Shown one piece after another: positions 8,901 through 19,900 of a DNA stretch of 25,679 bases. Each line of letters begins with the position of its first letter. The first letter of the stretch is position 1. Position numbers and translations under genes: made by a program. The notes under the pieces were generated by a model, which ran no database searches, was not told the origin of the DNA, and saw only the letters and a list, made by a program, of their open reading frames with translations. Source of the stretch: Chthonomonas sp. UBA1950. GTDB lineage: Bacteria > Armatimonadota > Fimbriimonadia > Fimbriimonadales > Fimbriimonadaceae. The DNA lies in NCBI GenBank assembly GCA_002336105.1, contig DDEQ01000012.1, positions 148,302-173,980 on the forward strand. Direction: 5' to 3'.

Positions 8901-9190
8901 AGTGGGGTTGGATTCCGAAAGCATTCGGCGCTACACGCAATAGTAGCGGCAACCAAATGAGCATTCCGCAGCAGCACATCAGTGGTGACAACAACTACTT
9001 TGTCCCGAACTTGATCATTCAATATGACCCGGTGTTGGCGACTTCGAGAATTGGCGGCCTGAATGGTAACTTCAGCGCGACGAATGACACATCGACTCTG
9101 ATTCGAGTGGATGATTATGGAAGAGCGCTTCCACCGTTGCCCCGGTTGCCCGTTAGCCCAACTCTCGCCTACTTTGGAGAGGTGCAATAA
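5996..9190 (+). CDS. Giant PilX/GspK-like minor pilin
   Basis: A 1064-aa protein. Residues 9-45 read basic-KGQTIIIAMIVLGVLLILG, a PilX/GspK-type N-terminus: Gly at the cleavage position, but no Glu at +5. The helix is followed by RNQSRTLANDLAEAGIRYAH, the AxxxAEAG-type signature that follows the membrane helix in PilX-N proteins. Around residues 580-640, repeated NVIYLEGNARVRG and ATIYIEGNI strings look like right-handed beta-helix rungs, as found in the heads of other large PilX-like proteins. The C-terminal 200 residues are aromatic and Pro-rich, with no recognised domain. GspK caps the pseudopilus tip and is the usual member lacking Glu5, so a tip position is the natural inference. Start ATG 5996 lies 7 bp after the previous stop with a weak ribosome site; ATG 6020 is an alternative. 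Typical PilX/GspK are 170-350 aa, so this one is very large. Confidence 0.72.
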   Translation: MYAVHQNPMRPREKGQTIIIAMIVLGVLLILGFVFVGLLRGNVRSAQRNQSRTLANDLAEAGIRYAHSQLLHSSLGADWRGTPTAPIVSNPGFTRDPDAYYLRPASRNTSGQAIPFRPGAAMLDQGGPDGLGPYVRVAFNNGRALIRVRYAPSDANIFSANPTGPLRKPGAVRNYLIIESVGREGVVKANDPTTTLNQGTELALNFNSTNELQAGLADYERFTKQWPNSRALVAYNSIGIIESARYITNVFNVSRPADLGIPAELGSEYVSGVNTIDVAANLPLQLGTMSNISSSATTVPPGQGSVFSNADLLIHGKVETALNTWLGDSWIVAGSISLAPSASLSVTKTDFNVSTGTWNPPGPKTTIDVRSNSSNYTTYFGLVRDGVQGTDVSGYTRSAGRKEPPSILSVDSQTNESRYIGLTRESGYAFAGSNTGKYGYGSGVYVGNVSDRQEPEDETSRREVGTERSLFYDWLNPNNDGSTSWKGGFYQPPAAYVQLLNDGFTIQLNSSASDATERIWKRIDGGATGSNFIRYRLGRGTDNRVHIVSSYTPVNAGSPAGPYVNVNGNLTPSDFQLGPVFNNVIYLEGNARVRGVIPTDVQLSIVSNATIYIEGNILKGVVGNDVTGSAGQRLQRPTRSMLLLAAKDNVAVNTTQFFGPSSGQTLESVSDTQNNSGYNAVRVAAAGGSMSLVHEQALDPTTGTDPTNPSQWLPYTTTYYEAGGNPSDRMTSSLLLAHTSDDGAAPASFISMKVNRGLATPNYYFPTLTNTAALYASLDTTTVTTYPVYGLGSETWQRYNKFEVRSFPIVTATDSFDATNLSVTASNTGTYTTLVQGTNEFDISAASIGGAASNDYLLARAAVVPADVRIEATVFAEQGSFFVIPGPWFNPNPNDRRDVFDSRINALINSGMTADNARARAEDERKENFGAFPEAPFFGEPLDVRVVISGAVSENMPPPISVQAEWIKKWGWIPKAFGATRNSSGNQMSIPQQHISGDNNYFVPNLIIQYDPVLATSRIGGLNGNFSATNDTSTLIRVDDYGRALPPLPRLPVSPTLAYFGEVQ

Positions 9191-9193
9191 GCA

Positions 9194-12100
9194 ATGCTTC
9201 GACGTTTGATCGCTTCCACGGCAACGATAGCTATCGCTGCACTATCGATGGCAGGGCCGCAGACCTACGCCAATAAGCAGCAATCCATAGGCGTAGGCGT
9301 CGTAGTTCTTTCGTCGTCCGTGGCCTCATCTGCGCCTTACGCATGGATGGTCCTGGACGACGCTTCTCGAATCAAGCCAGCCGGTTGGAATATTTCCAAT
9401 CCTGGTGGTTCAACGTACGTCACCTCCGAAATCGCATCGAGATGGTCGGCGTCTGGTGCGACCGTCGGCGGGAAGCTGAGCAAACGAAACGCGGCCTATT
9501 GGGAGGTCAATCTCTCCAACATCAGCGATACACTGCTGGCTCAGTACAACGTTTTGTTGATCAGTCCTGCAGCGACAACATCGATCACGCCTCTTGAGCG
9601 CGAAAGATTAAGAGGGTTTGTTGATCGTGGGGGCGTGCTCTGGGTAGACAGCGGCTCGATGGGTAACGTTGGCGTCGATCCAGGCAACAACCTCCCGATC
9701 CCGTTCAGAAATATTCTTGCATCGGGTGCGAGTTATTTCGACACTTCGAGTCCACTGTTTGATAGTGTTGTTACCCTCGACAGTAGCGATCTCGGCGCTT
9801 TAGGCGGACTTGGTGGATACGGTGTAGCCGCAATCGATGCGTCCTCGCTTGGCGGGTTCTCAGCGACTAACTACATCGGCTCGCAGTTCGAGTTTTCATT
9901 GAACCGATCGGTAGGTATCAGAGCGGGCGGAGTTAACAACGTCACAATTGGTCGAATCGGAGATGGATTTGTCGTCACGACGGGTTTGCCTGTGTCTCTT
10001 GCCCTAAACAATGGAGCTGGAACCGGTTACCTTGCAAATAGTAATTCTGGATATCTTCCTTCAACCGTCGCGGCCGCGAAGTTTGCTGTTAACCTTATCG
10101 GTTTGGCTAACGAGTACCGACAGCAAGGCGGAGGAAGCCGTCATGCAAACGGCAACATTTTCGATTTAGGTGCGCCGTTAGCACGAAGATTTGAAGCCGA
10201 GTCAGGACCCGGTGCGGTTCTAGGCAACAACGCTTCTAGTTCCGTCTACAAAGGCATGATCGTTGCTTCGTCATCGGATCACATCACCGTTTTTGACGCA
10301 AAACCTGGGCAGGATCTCGATGGAGATGGTGATCCAGACGACGGTATTGGCGCGACCAGCGGTGGGATCAATGACGGTCTTCGAGACCTGTCTGTTGGCG
10401 CATCGTATGACCGCATTTGGTCTAGCAACACTTTGCCGAACCCAATTAGCTCGCCTTCGTGCACAGAGGTTTTTTACAATGGCGCTTGGATCGATATGGT
10501 GCTGGTTGTTGATGGCAAAGGAACCTTACACGCCTATCAGCTAAACGCAAAGAATTCGAACGGATACCTGATCGGTGGCACTCGAAATGAGTTGTTCACA
10601 GTAACTCCTCCAAGTGGATCCGCAGCTGTCACCGTGAATGGCAAAGTCAATCCGGCTACGATTGACGGTGGCCTCGCAATTATGGCGGACACGCTAAGCA
10701 CGAGTACAAACGATGGGCGAGTCTGGATTGTAGACCTCACGACCGGGCAGAAAATGGCTTCCGCTAACGACTGGCGAGTTGGCGGTGGCGGTACCACGGC
10801 GGAAGCTTTACCGATCATCGCAAATCCTGCGACGGTAGGCTATATACCAATTCAGGATAACTCTGGCGGTCTCGATCGAGTCATCTACGTCACCGGAAAT
10901 GTCTCGAATGGGACTACGCAGTACCCGACGATGGTCAGCCTTTGGTTAGGCGCGAAGGGAGAAAAGCCAGAAATCGCGTACGACGCCACCCTGCAGACTC
11001 TGAAAGTTCGAACGAGAGCATCCGGAGTTAGCCGTTCAGGAGATATCGTTGGGCAGCCATTGCCGATATACATGCCGTCGGCAAGTGGTTCTGCGTTGTC
11101 AATTTCGCTTGCCCCGAAGTTGACCGTCATCGGTACAAACGGGGTGCCTTGGTCAACTTCGCAGATGAATAGCTACATCACGGGTGGGCCGTCACAATCG
11201 AGTGATGGTGAGTTGACGTACCAAACGCAAGGTTTAAATGCGACAACCGTCGATCAACTTGGCTTCCGCATTGACTACACCGTTGATTGGGGCAAAGATC
11301 CAGCAACTTACTCACGTGGAATTGAGCGCGGAAGACTTCAATTCCCGGTCCCGACGAATGTAACCAGAAACGTTCTCGGGCCTGTAGCGATGTCCGCAAA
11401 GGGAACTTGCTATGTTGTAATTGGCAATGTGGACGCAAGTGGAGTTCCGGTGCCAGGTGCTTATGGCGAGTTTTATGCGATTCGCGAAAACGCCGGTCGA
11501 GGCAACTTCCGCGTTGTCAATCGTTACAGCCTTTACCCGTCGCACACGATGACGCTTTCTCAACCCACCGGGAACACAATGCCGCCGGTTCTAGAAGACA
11601 CCGACGATATTACGAACCTGCCCGGCATGAGCACATACCTCAAAGGTGATCTTAAGTTATTCGCTTATGCAGGTGGGGCTTCGGTATCCGGGAACCAAGT
11701 TTTTGTCCCTGTCTACGCTCAGAAGAGTAACTCCGTAAACGAACCGGTCACGATTTTGCTCGCGTTCCAAGCCGAACCTGATACGCCAAGTTTTAACGTG
11801 GCTAATCTGCCGGATAACTTCCAGATCTTGCAGCCGGACTTTGCTAGAACGAACCCAACCAACTTCCAAAGACCAGACGTTTACACGACGATGGCCCCAG
11901 GATCCTTTACTTATGATAAAGAGACTGGAACGATTCGTTTTGATAACTTGAGTAGGAATTCTCGGGGTTCTATCCAAGACTGCATCAGCCTAAGTCAGCC
12001 AGTCATCATCCGCGCATCGGGAACAACGGATCAGGTAATCCAACCTGAGAAGATCGGAGGTCGATGGACACCGTTGCTCTGGTACACGGTGTTCCAAGGT

Positions 12101-13951
12101 CTGTCGAACAGTAGCACTCCTTTGGCGACGGGTAATAGTATTTTCCTGGGCGGAAAGAGTGTTGTCCCAAGCATCTTAGCTCTGGGCACGCTTGCTCAAA
12201 CGGGCATGGTGTATGGAATCGATACTGACGTATCGACCGATACCAACTGGACCATAGCGAACACGAATCGCCCTTGGCTCAAGCAGATGTATCAATTGAA
12301 GGTATCTTTGAGCGGAACTCTTCCTAACCCTGGAAATCCGCTGGATCCCGCGAATTGGAGACAGATCAGTGTAACTCCGAATCCACATGTTCGAATGCCA
12401 CAGGCTTTCGGTGTGTCAACATTCGACGATTATCGGTTGCGACTTCTGCAAACGGTGATCGGCTCCTCAAAGTCTGTGAGCACGCTCGCGGGTGGAGACG
12501 GAAGTCTTGCTGTCATCGGAGATCAAGGTCTCTATTCATTTGATAGAGCTGACTTCATTGTTTGCGATGAAGGTCGAGTTGTAAGATTCGACTCATCTGG
12601 AAACCCACTGTTTTCATCAGACGCTTACGCGAGTAATGGTGATGGTGGAGGCGCTGCTACAGCCACCGGTTTAGTTCGACCAACTAGGGCTTATCCTGTC
12701 GGTCAGAGCGATCTACTTGTAGTTGATACCGGCGGAAATCGCGTTGTTCGAATCAGTCAAACGGGCTATGAGCGCAGATCCATCGCATCGTTCAACTTAG
12801 ACTTAAACCATATTCCGGTCGGTTGGCAAGCCAACAGCTCGACTAATCTTAATGCTCCACGAGATGCAATAACCTACTCCGAATATCGAAGGTTGCCGGG
12901 TTCTGGTGAAGAGGTCTCGAACCAGCAGGCAGTTGAATATTGGGTTCATTTCTTAGTAGCAGACAGCGGAAACAAGCGACTTGTCGATATCGTCGACCGC
13001 TTCACCGTTGATAGCGCATCGGGCATGGTTGGTTCACCAGTCGAAGTGAATGGAGTTGCTCAGAGGGGAGTCCTAGTCTGGCAAAGCCCTGCTGCTTTGA
13101 GCGGCAAAGACTATGTCTACAACAGCATCTCAAGAGTCTGGCTTGCTAAGAGCGGCGGACAGGGAAGATATGTTTACGTTGCTGGACTGGGTGGGACTAC
13201 CCCTGCACGGACGGATGTTGGGCTTGATACACCGGCGCCAAATGTTCTCCGCGAAGAAAGAGCTGGCAATGGCGGAGTCGTCGTGTTCGACGCTTTGAAT
13301 CCTAACCAGCCGCTGGTATTCAACCAGATCTCGATTCCGGATCTAAGTAGTGCTCAGTTGTTTAACTGGACATCAGGAACCTGGACAACTGGTAATCGAC
13401 CTGCTGTCAACAAGAGACTTAATAACATCAGAAGTGTCACCGCTTCTGCGGTACAGGTCAGTGGCGGAAACGCTGTTCTCGCAATCATGGTGGCTGATGC
13501 AGACGGAGTCTACGAATCACTTCTTGATCCGCTTGCGACGCCTCCGACGAGTTCGGCATCAAACCCTGATCCAGGAAGCACTTTGCCGTCTCCGCGATGG
13601 ATGATAAACAGTCAAGCCTTTGGAGCAATGCGGTGGAGTGGACGAACCTCGGATACCCCGAGTTCGACCAGCAATCCGTTACAGTTCTTGCCGAGCTATG
13701 CTCGCAGACTTGATACCGGCGAAGTAATGATCGTAAATAGCTACTTCGGGCGAGCGCGAAGTGCGAACACAGACTACAAAGGTGCAGTCTTACTACTCAA
13801 TGGCGATTCCGATGAGGATTCGACCAGTGGCGCATTTAGCGTCAATAAACCAAATTTGGGCTTCTACACTATCAGCGTGAGATACGACCTCTCTGTAGTG
13901 ACTGGGCCATTTAGAGGACTGATTAATCCAGTCTTTGCTGATCGTCGATGA
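9194..13951 (+). CDS. Giant secreted beta-propeller protein with N-terminal DUF4159/amidotransferase-like region
   Basis: A 1585-aa exported protein. A Sec signal peptide spans about 1-26 (RR, then a hydrophobic core, cut near TYA|NK). Residues about 117-155 read NVLLISPAATTSITPLERER then LRGFVDRGGVLWVDSG, which resembles the class-I-amidotransferase-like fold of DUF4159 proteins without visible catalytic residues. Residues about 355-390 have a propeller-blade-like IVASSSDHITVFDAK followed by DLDGDGDPDDG, an Asp-rich calcium-type loop. More blade-like segments follow (DGRVWIVDLTTGQ near 515; ADFIVCDEGRVVRFDSSGNP near 1117; DLLVVDTGGNRVVRIS near 1173, close to an NHL repeat). There is no transmembrane C-terminus or sorting signal. 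It sits directly after the minor pilins (3-bp gap; GGAGAGG 11 nt before ATG), where pilY1 lies in proteobacteria. A PilY1-like adhesin/tip role is inferred; pairwise identity to PilY1 is not claimed. Confidence 0.7.
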   Translation: MLRRLIASTATIAIAALSMAGPQTYANKQQSIGVGVVVLSSSVASSAPYAWMVLDDASRIKPAGWNISNPGGSTYVTSEIASRWSASGATVGGKLSKRNAAYWEVNLSNISDTLLAQYNVLLISPAATTSITPLERERLRGFVDRGGVLWVDSGSMGNVGVDPGNNLPIPFRNILASGASYFDTSSPLFDSVVTLDSSDLGALGGLGGYGVAAIDASSLGGFSATNYIGSQFEFSLNRSVGIRAGGVNNVTIGRIGDGFVVTTGLPVSLALNNGAGTGYLANSNSGYLPSTVAAAKFAVNLIGLANEYRQQGGGSRHANGNIFDLGAPLARRFEAESGPGAVLGNNASSSVYKGMIVASSSDHITVFDAKPGQDLDGDGDPDDGIGATSGGINDGLRDLSVGASYDRIWSSNTLPNPISSPSCTEVFYNGAWIDMVLVVDGKGTLHAYQLNAKNSNGYLIGGTRNELFTVTPPSGSAAVTVNGKVNPATIDGGLAIMADTLSTSTNDGRVWIVDLTTGQKMASANDWRVGGGGTTAEALPIIANPATVGYIPIQDNSGGLDRVIYVTGNVSNGTTQYPTMVSLWLGAKGEKPEIAYDATLQTLKVRTRASGVSRSGDIVGQPLPIYMPSASGSALSISLAPKLTVIGTNGVPWSTSQMNSYITGGPSQSSDGELTYQTQGLNATTVDQLGFRIDYTVDWGKDPATYSRGIERGRLQFPVPTNVTRNVLGPVAMSAKGTCYVVIGNVDASGVPVPGAYGEFYAIRENAGRGNFRVVNRYSLYPSHTMTLSQPTGNTMPPVLEDTDDITNLPGMSTYLKGDLKLFAYAGGASVSGNQVFVPVYAQKSNSVNEPVTILLAFQAEPDTPSFNVANLPDNFQILQPDFARTNPTNFQRPDVYTTMAPGSFTYDKETGTIRFDNLSRNSRGSIQDCISLSQPVIIRASGTTDQVIQPEKIGGRWTPLLWYTVFQGLSNSSTPLATGNSIFLGGKSVVPSILALGTLAQTGMVYGIDTDVSTDTNWTIANTNRPWLKQMYQLKVSLSGTLPNPGNPLDPANWRQISVTPNPHVRMPQAFGVSTFDDYRLRLLQTVIGSSKSVSTLAGGDGSLAVIGDQGLYSFDRADFIVCDEGRVVRFDSSGNPLFSSDAYASNGDGGGAATATGLVRPTRAYPVGQSDLLVVDTGGNRVVRISQTGYERRSIASFNLDLNHIPVGWQANSSTNLNAPRDAITYSEYRRLPGSGEEVSNQQAVEYWVHFLVADSGNKRLVDIVDRFTVDSASGMVGSPVEVNGVAQRGVLVWQSPAALSGKDYVYNSISRVWLAKSGGQGRYVYVAGLGGTTPARTDVGLDTPAPNVLREERAGNGGVVVFDALNPNQPLVFNQISIPDLSSAQLFNWTSGTWTTGNRPAVNKRLNNIRSVTASAVQVSGGNAVLAIMVADADGVYESLLDPLATPPTSSASNPDPGSTLPSPRWMINSQAFGAMRWSGRTSDTPSSTSNPLQFLPSYARRLDTGEVMIVNSYFGRARSANTDYKGAVLLLNGDSDEDSTSGAFSVNKPNLGFYTISVRYDLSVVTGPFRGLINPVFADRR

Positions 13952-16900
13952 TGGAGCGTATATCTGTGAAATTGATGGAGTTGCGAAAGCGCTTTTGCCT
14001 GACCATATCGGTTGCCCTACTTGCATTAGCAGTTGGGGGCCAAGCCTATGGTCAAACAGACATTGGAACCTTAACCAAGGACTTCTCTACGCTGAAAGGC
14101 GATGGTAAGCGTGGCGGACGAAATGGAGACCCGCTTGGTAACACATCAGGGCTTTCATACCTGACCTGGTTCTTCCCAAATACGTCAGCGCTAACCGCGG
14201 TTTTAACGTTGGATAATACGGACTACGCTTCGTCCTTGCAGCCAACGTATGCGATCAACCCTGATACGGGTCTCTACGATGGACTTTACGACGTGTCGCT
14301 CTATGGTTACGTTCAATACGGCACGATGACCGATTCGACAGCAAATGCGAATTACACCGGTTGGACAGCGCCTAAGCTCATCGACGAAGCGAACGGTAGT
14401 TATCTGGTTCAGAAGCGTAAGTATTATGCGAACACCTCAGCAGGCGTTGTATCTCCTGATTTTGCCACTCGTGCGCCTGGTTACATGTTCACGAGTTGTG
14501 TTCCGTCACACGCAAACGATGTCACGAAGAGCGTTAATGAGACGCTAGCTCCTGTTAAGTATTTTCAGTGGACTGTTCAGCCTGAAAAAGGTTCCGAACG
14601 GTTTTACGAAATATTTGTCAACCTACCAGTTGGAGCTACTTCAACAACCTCGGGGAGACTCTTTCCTCAGCGGTATTTTGTGCTCCAAGTTTTCTACGGA
14701 ACGAATTCGGTCGACACGCAGGTCGTCGATACATACACATCTGGCTCAGGTTTCGTAAGGTTGGGAAACAACGGTAGTGCAACCAACAAGGTATATCGAT
14801 TTGACGGTAAAACGCCGATTAAGGTCAGACTTTATAACACGGTTCCTCGTGATGCAAACGGTCACCTAACTACAGACTCGTCGGGAGTAGACCAGAGCGT
14901 CAACTACGAGATCAACAACGCCAGTAAATATTGCGTTTACGCTGACGCCGTTCAGTTAGCACCCATTTCAGGAACGTTCCTTGCCAGCCCGACAACGGCT
15001 GCACTCGGTACTACTGACTTCCGTGTTGCGGCAGCTTTAAACGAATATTCGAGCGTCATTAAGAGCGGTATTGAAACGACAACGACCACGGGACGCGTTT
15101 ACAATTTTGCCCAGTCGTCTGCCACGCCCGTCTGGAAATATGCTCCGATTGAAAACAGTGATCAGACAAGGCAGATAGATGACACGTCGGTCACCCGAGT
15201 TGGTTCTTGGACGAATTCAACCACACCTTCCAAGTTCCTTGGCTCGAACTATTCGTTAACTCCAATTATCTCTGGTTCAACGCCAACCGCAACTGCTACT
15301 TACGCACCGGCACTAAACGACGGGTCTTACGAGGTTTACGCCTATATTCCTGGACAAACATCGCCTGACAATTTCGGAACCGCTGTTCGATACGATATCT
15401 ATGAAGATGGCAACATCGTCTATACCGGATATCTTAACCAAGCGATATTACAGGGCTGGGCTAAGCTCGGAATCCGACGGTATGTCAACTCGAACAACCT
15501 AACCACAGGTGCTAGTACCCTCAAGGTTGTATTCAGCAATATTAGTTCATCAACCTCGGACGTCGGCAAATATCTTTATTCAGACGCAGTTCGATTTGTA
15601 GGTGCATCCGACACGACGATCAGTTCGACGCCTGTACATGCGTTGATTAAACTCCAACGGTCGTCCGGCGGATCGCCGGTCGACACCAGAGTTGTCATCG
15701 TTGCCGATGAGAGCGGTGTCATTCACTGTCTTGACGAGACCGGTAACAGTGACGGAACGACGACAGAGTATTGGAGTTATCCGAGCACCAAACCGGCTGG
15801 CACTACAGCAACTAATTGGGATCCTAACCAAGTTTCGACGCTTGATGGTGATGGCCCGGCGGCTGTCATGCCGACGCGGTTCGATCTCAGCACTGCTGTC
15901 GTCAGAACGATTAATGATATCAGCTACCTTTGGATTGCTTCGACAAACGGTCGTGTCTACTGCATCAACATGGCTGGTCGAGGTGACTATGTTGCTGGTT
16001 CAAAGGTTGGAACAACGACACGTCGCTGGACTTATCCTGACGACTTTCCATCGGTTAAGAAAACCGATACCATTGGTGCGACCCGAGGCAGTCTGGTCTT
16101 TGGAGACGCCTCAGACGGTGCAACAGGACCAACTATTTATGTTCCAGCTTATGAGGGACGTATCTACGCGCTTGATGCTCTTGGCAACGATACAACCAAG
16201 CAGACCACGCTCAAATGGGCATTTCCGTTAACGACGTCATCTAATCTTCCACCGATTGCGATGACACCATCGCTCGAGTTCGGCAACCTCTACTTCGGGA
16301 CCCTAAAAAACCCGAATACGGATGGACCTGGTCAGTTCTATGCCATTTCGGCGGCTTCAGGCTCGGTGACTTGGACGCTGAACTCGACGACGAATCCTGA
16401 AATCACAGAGACCTTCGACGACTTCCTTTGCGGTCCCGCGACGGTTCCCGGAACGGTGCTCGACTCGGTCACAAATGCGTCGCCGAACACGAACCTTGCA
16501 AGTAACCCTGATACGGTCTATATCTTTAACCAAAATCGCTACCTTTATGGTGTGAATGCCTCCACAGGGCGTTTGGTTTTTGACGGATTCGGTCAGCATG
16601 CCTATCGAACGAATGAACTGAGCGATGTTAGTGGTGCAAACCTCGGCTTCACGGTGATCAAGACCTATGACCGAAATTCGACACTCGCTAACTTCCCGAT
16701 CATCATGGTCCCCACCACGAGTGGTCGTATGGTTGGCCTGTTTGCTCGGTCTGGTGAGTTCAATAAGTACACTAACCTAACCGACACTACCGGATCAGCA
16801 ACCTATCGTTACGCTTACGGTATGACATTGCGGGGCGCGGACGCGACATCGCTGTCTTTCTCCAATGGTTGGATGTATGGCGCAGATGCCGACGGCTTCT

Positions 16901-19900
16901 TATACGCAATATCGAACACTCAAGGCAATTGGGGCAACGGTGTTAGCGCTCCCGGAACGCAGGAAGTGCCGCCCAATGACCCAAGAGGTACGGTCTATCG
17001 ACTTGCGAAGATTGGAGTAGTCAAGCAGACGACCTATCAGAAGTTGCGACAAGCGGCTCCGAATAATTACGCCTACTATGATGTAATTACCGCGTTAGAT
17101 GTTGTGAATTCGACTCTCGGGTTGACAAAGAACCCGCTTGCATTCGAATGGGGCGAGACCGCTTACATTCTGGTATACGATTTCCCCTTCCAAATCACGA
17201 CTGCGAACAACACGGTTTCGAATCCACCGCAAATCAACATCCAGATCAGTGTTGACGGAAAGGTTGTTCGGTCGATTCCGGTCGATTCTCGTCAGTTCAA
17301 CAATTCGACATCTGCTCCGCTTCTTGCTTCTCTGCCTGGCGTGAGCGCAGCTGACGCTGCAGCGATGCCCACTGATGCGCGTGCCGATGGATATGCCGTC
17401 CTGCCATTCACATTTGAGGCGGGTGGCCCGAATGCACTTCCGCCTGGAAATGCTGAGATCAGCATCACCATGTCGACGAATGCACTCAATACCAATGGAA
17501 GGCTAGAAGAAGTAATTCTTGACCCAAGCAAGTCAAAGAAACCATTCTATATGGCCAACCCGCTCGGAATTGTTGTACCGCAGCCTAACGGACAGTTCCT
17601 AACCAATCTCGCATACCAACTTGGAGCTTGGGCTGGTGGTAGCGCGACTGATCCAACCAGTGCTGAGAACCTTATCAATGGTTCCCAGAACGTGAATGGA
17701 TATTATCAGAGTCAGATGGTTGTGCCATCCACCACTGGTCAGCATGGGCAATCTACTGGATCGCAGTTCTACGTCTTTGATCGAAGCTTAATGGCTTACA
17801 TTAGGCCTCCAGGACCAGCATTATCTGGCGTTCGAGTTGAACGAAACGACTTGGCTTGGCAAGGTGGCGCAAACTCGATCTATAAGCCGTTACCAAGTTC
17901 GCTCTATCCCGGCTTCGAGGATCTCCCAACTCGATATCCAAACAACAGTTTGGATTATCCTAACATTGCTCGAGAAGCGGTTCGGTTTACGAAGGATCCT
18001 TTGACATCAGCCGAGAATCCGTTGTTAACGGGCGTCAGCTTGAACCCTCCGACGACCTCGTCAGGTGCCTATCTGACCAACGACACGACTGATCCGAACT
18101 ATATCGATCCATTGAACCGCGTTCTGAATAGAACAACGTTCCAAATTGGAATTGATCTACCTCGGTTCCAACCACCTGTCAACACATCTCAATTGGCATC
18201 AAACTTGTTGAGCCAAGACGATTCGACGAACTTGCTACAAGTGAAACACGACTCTGCGGGAAACATCATCCCAGTTCAAGGCTATTTTGGACGAGGACAT
18301 GTTTTTGTGGACTCAACCGGAACCGGCAAGATGTCCCTGACCTCAAGACAGGCTTACCGATCGTTCAACATGACGACAAACGTCGCACCAGATGAGCGAA
18401 TCGTCATAGGAACTCCGACACTTGACCTCGGATCACTTGCGTCTGGTTCTGGATACATCAGTTCAAGTTCGTTCGTTCCCGGTCTTCCTTGGACCAATGG
18501 AGGAACTCTGAGCGATTTTGGCTACAACCCTTGGACATTGGGGAGCGCCGATCAGAATTCCCGACCCGGAAACTTCTTCCAGCCAATCGAAGTTCGCAAC
18601 GAAGGAAACGTGAACCTGCTTCACCTTCGGCTAGCGAAAGTAGATGCAGTGAACTACTCCGCTGGAGTGCCATGGCAATTCAATTCTGTCGCGAATGATC
18701 CCTACGCATTCTTGGATGCCACATTCGATCTTCATTCTAACGTTGATAGTCAGTACGCTCCGATCATCGGCGGTAGCTCTCGTCAGGTGATTCTCCAGAA
18801 ACCGCAGGTTACTGATCGAGCTGCCTCTGTATTGAGCGTTAACGCAATTCGCAGAGCCAACGCCAACAATAATGTTTCTGAAGGTCTTGCTAACCCGGCT
18901 TATCCAAGCGGCCCCGCAAAGATCTCGGTTTCAATACCGATCGGATTCCCGGTCGGTAGCTACTCGTCGAACCTGATCATGATTGAGGAGCACCATGCTG
19001 GAGATCCATGGGGTACGACGTTCAACAACTCAGACGACAACGCGATCTGGCAACCGCTAACTGCTACGAGTGTCGAAACCTACAGTAACCCCATAAAGGT
19101 CAGCTTTAACGTTCGTGAAACTCGTATGACGAGTAATGTCACTCAAGGCTCGGCTCCGATAATCGATGCCTCAGGTTACTCATTACTCCCGAGTGGAGCT
19201 GTAAATCCTGCGCCTTATGTGAATCTTCAACCTACAGCGATGCGAACGCAAACCGGAAGCTTGGTTGTTGCATGGACATCAAATAGGCCGGACTTCAGCA
19301 CAAAGAAGACAGACGATATTCCTCCGCTAGATAATCCATATCGAATCTACGTGAATCAGTTGCAGAACTCTTCCACGTTTAATTCGAGTGGCATATCAAC
19401 GCCGTTTGGTTCCGCTCCTCTGAGAGACCTCAACTTCTTCAATCCTGTGGATCCGCAGCGTTGGTTCTCGTCAAGAGTAGCCGCTTACCCAACAGTGACA
19501 ACTCAAGGTGAAGCAGATGCTCTGTTCCCAGATCCTGCTAATAACCAAACGCTGTTGAATACAGTCAAGTTTGGCTCGCCAGCGTTGCCTGCTACCGGAG
19601 ATCACGATCCATTCGATAGTAACGAGGTTAGTGGCCGCCGTGGCACTACATATATGGCATTTGTCGGAGACGCTCAGAAGCAAACCGCTTCTGGTCGACT
19701 TGGTCAATCACGAATCTTTATCACTCCAGTTCAGTCTGGCGGCGCGAACGTCACACTCGGCACGCCAATTCCGGTTCCAGATAACACTGAAACTACGAAG
19801 AGTAAGCCAGCCGTTGGACTGATCCCGGTTGGAGCTCTCACTGTGTACGGAGCGACGAGCGGAAACGCAAGCTCTTTGTATTACAGCGTTTTTGATGGGT

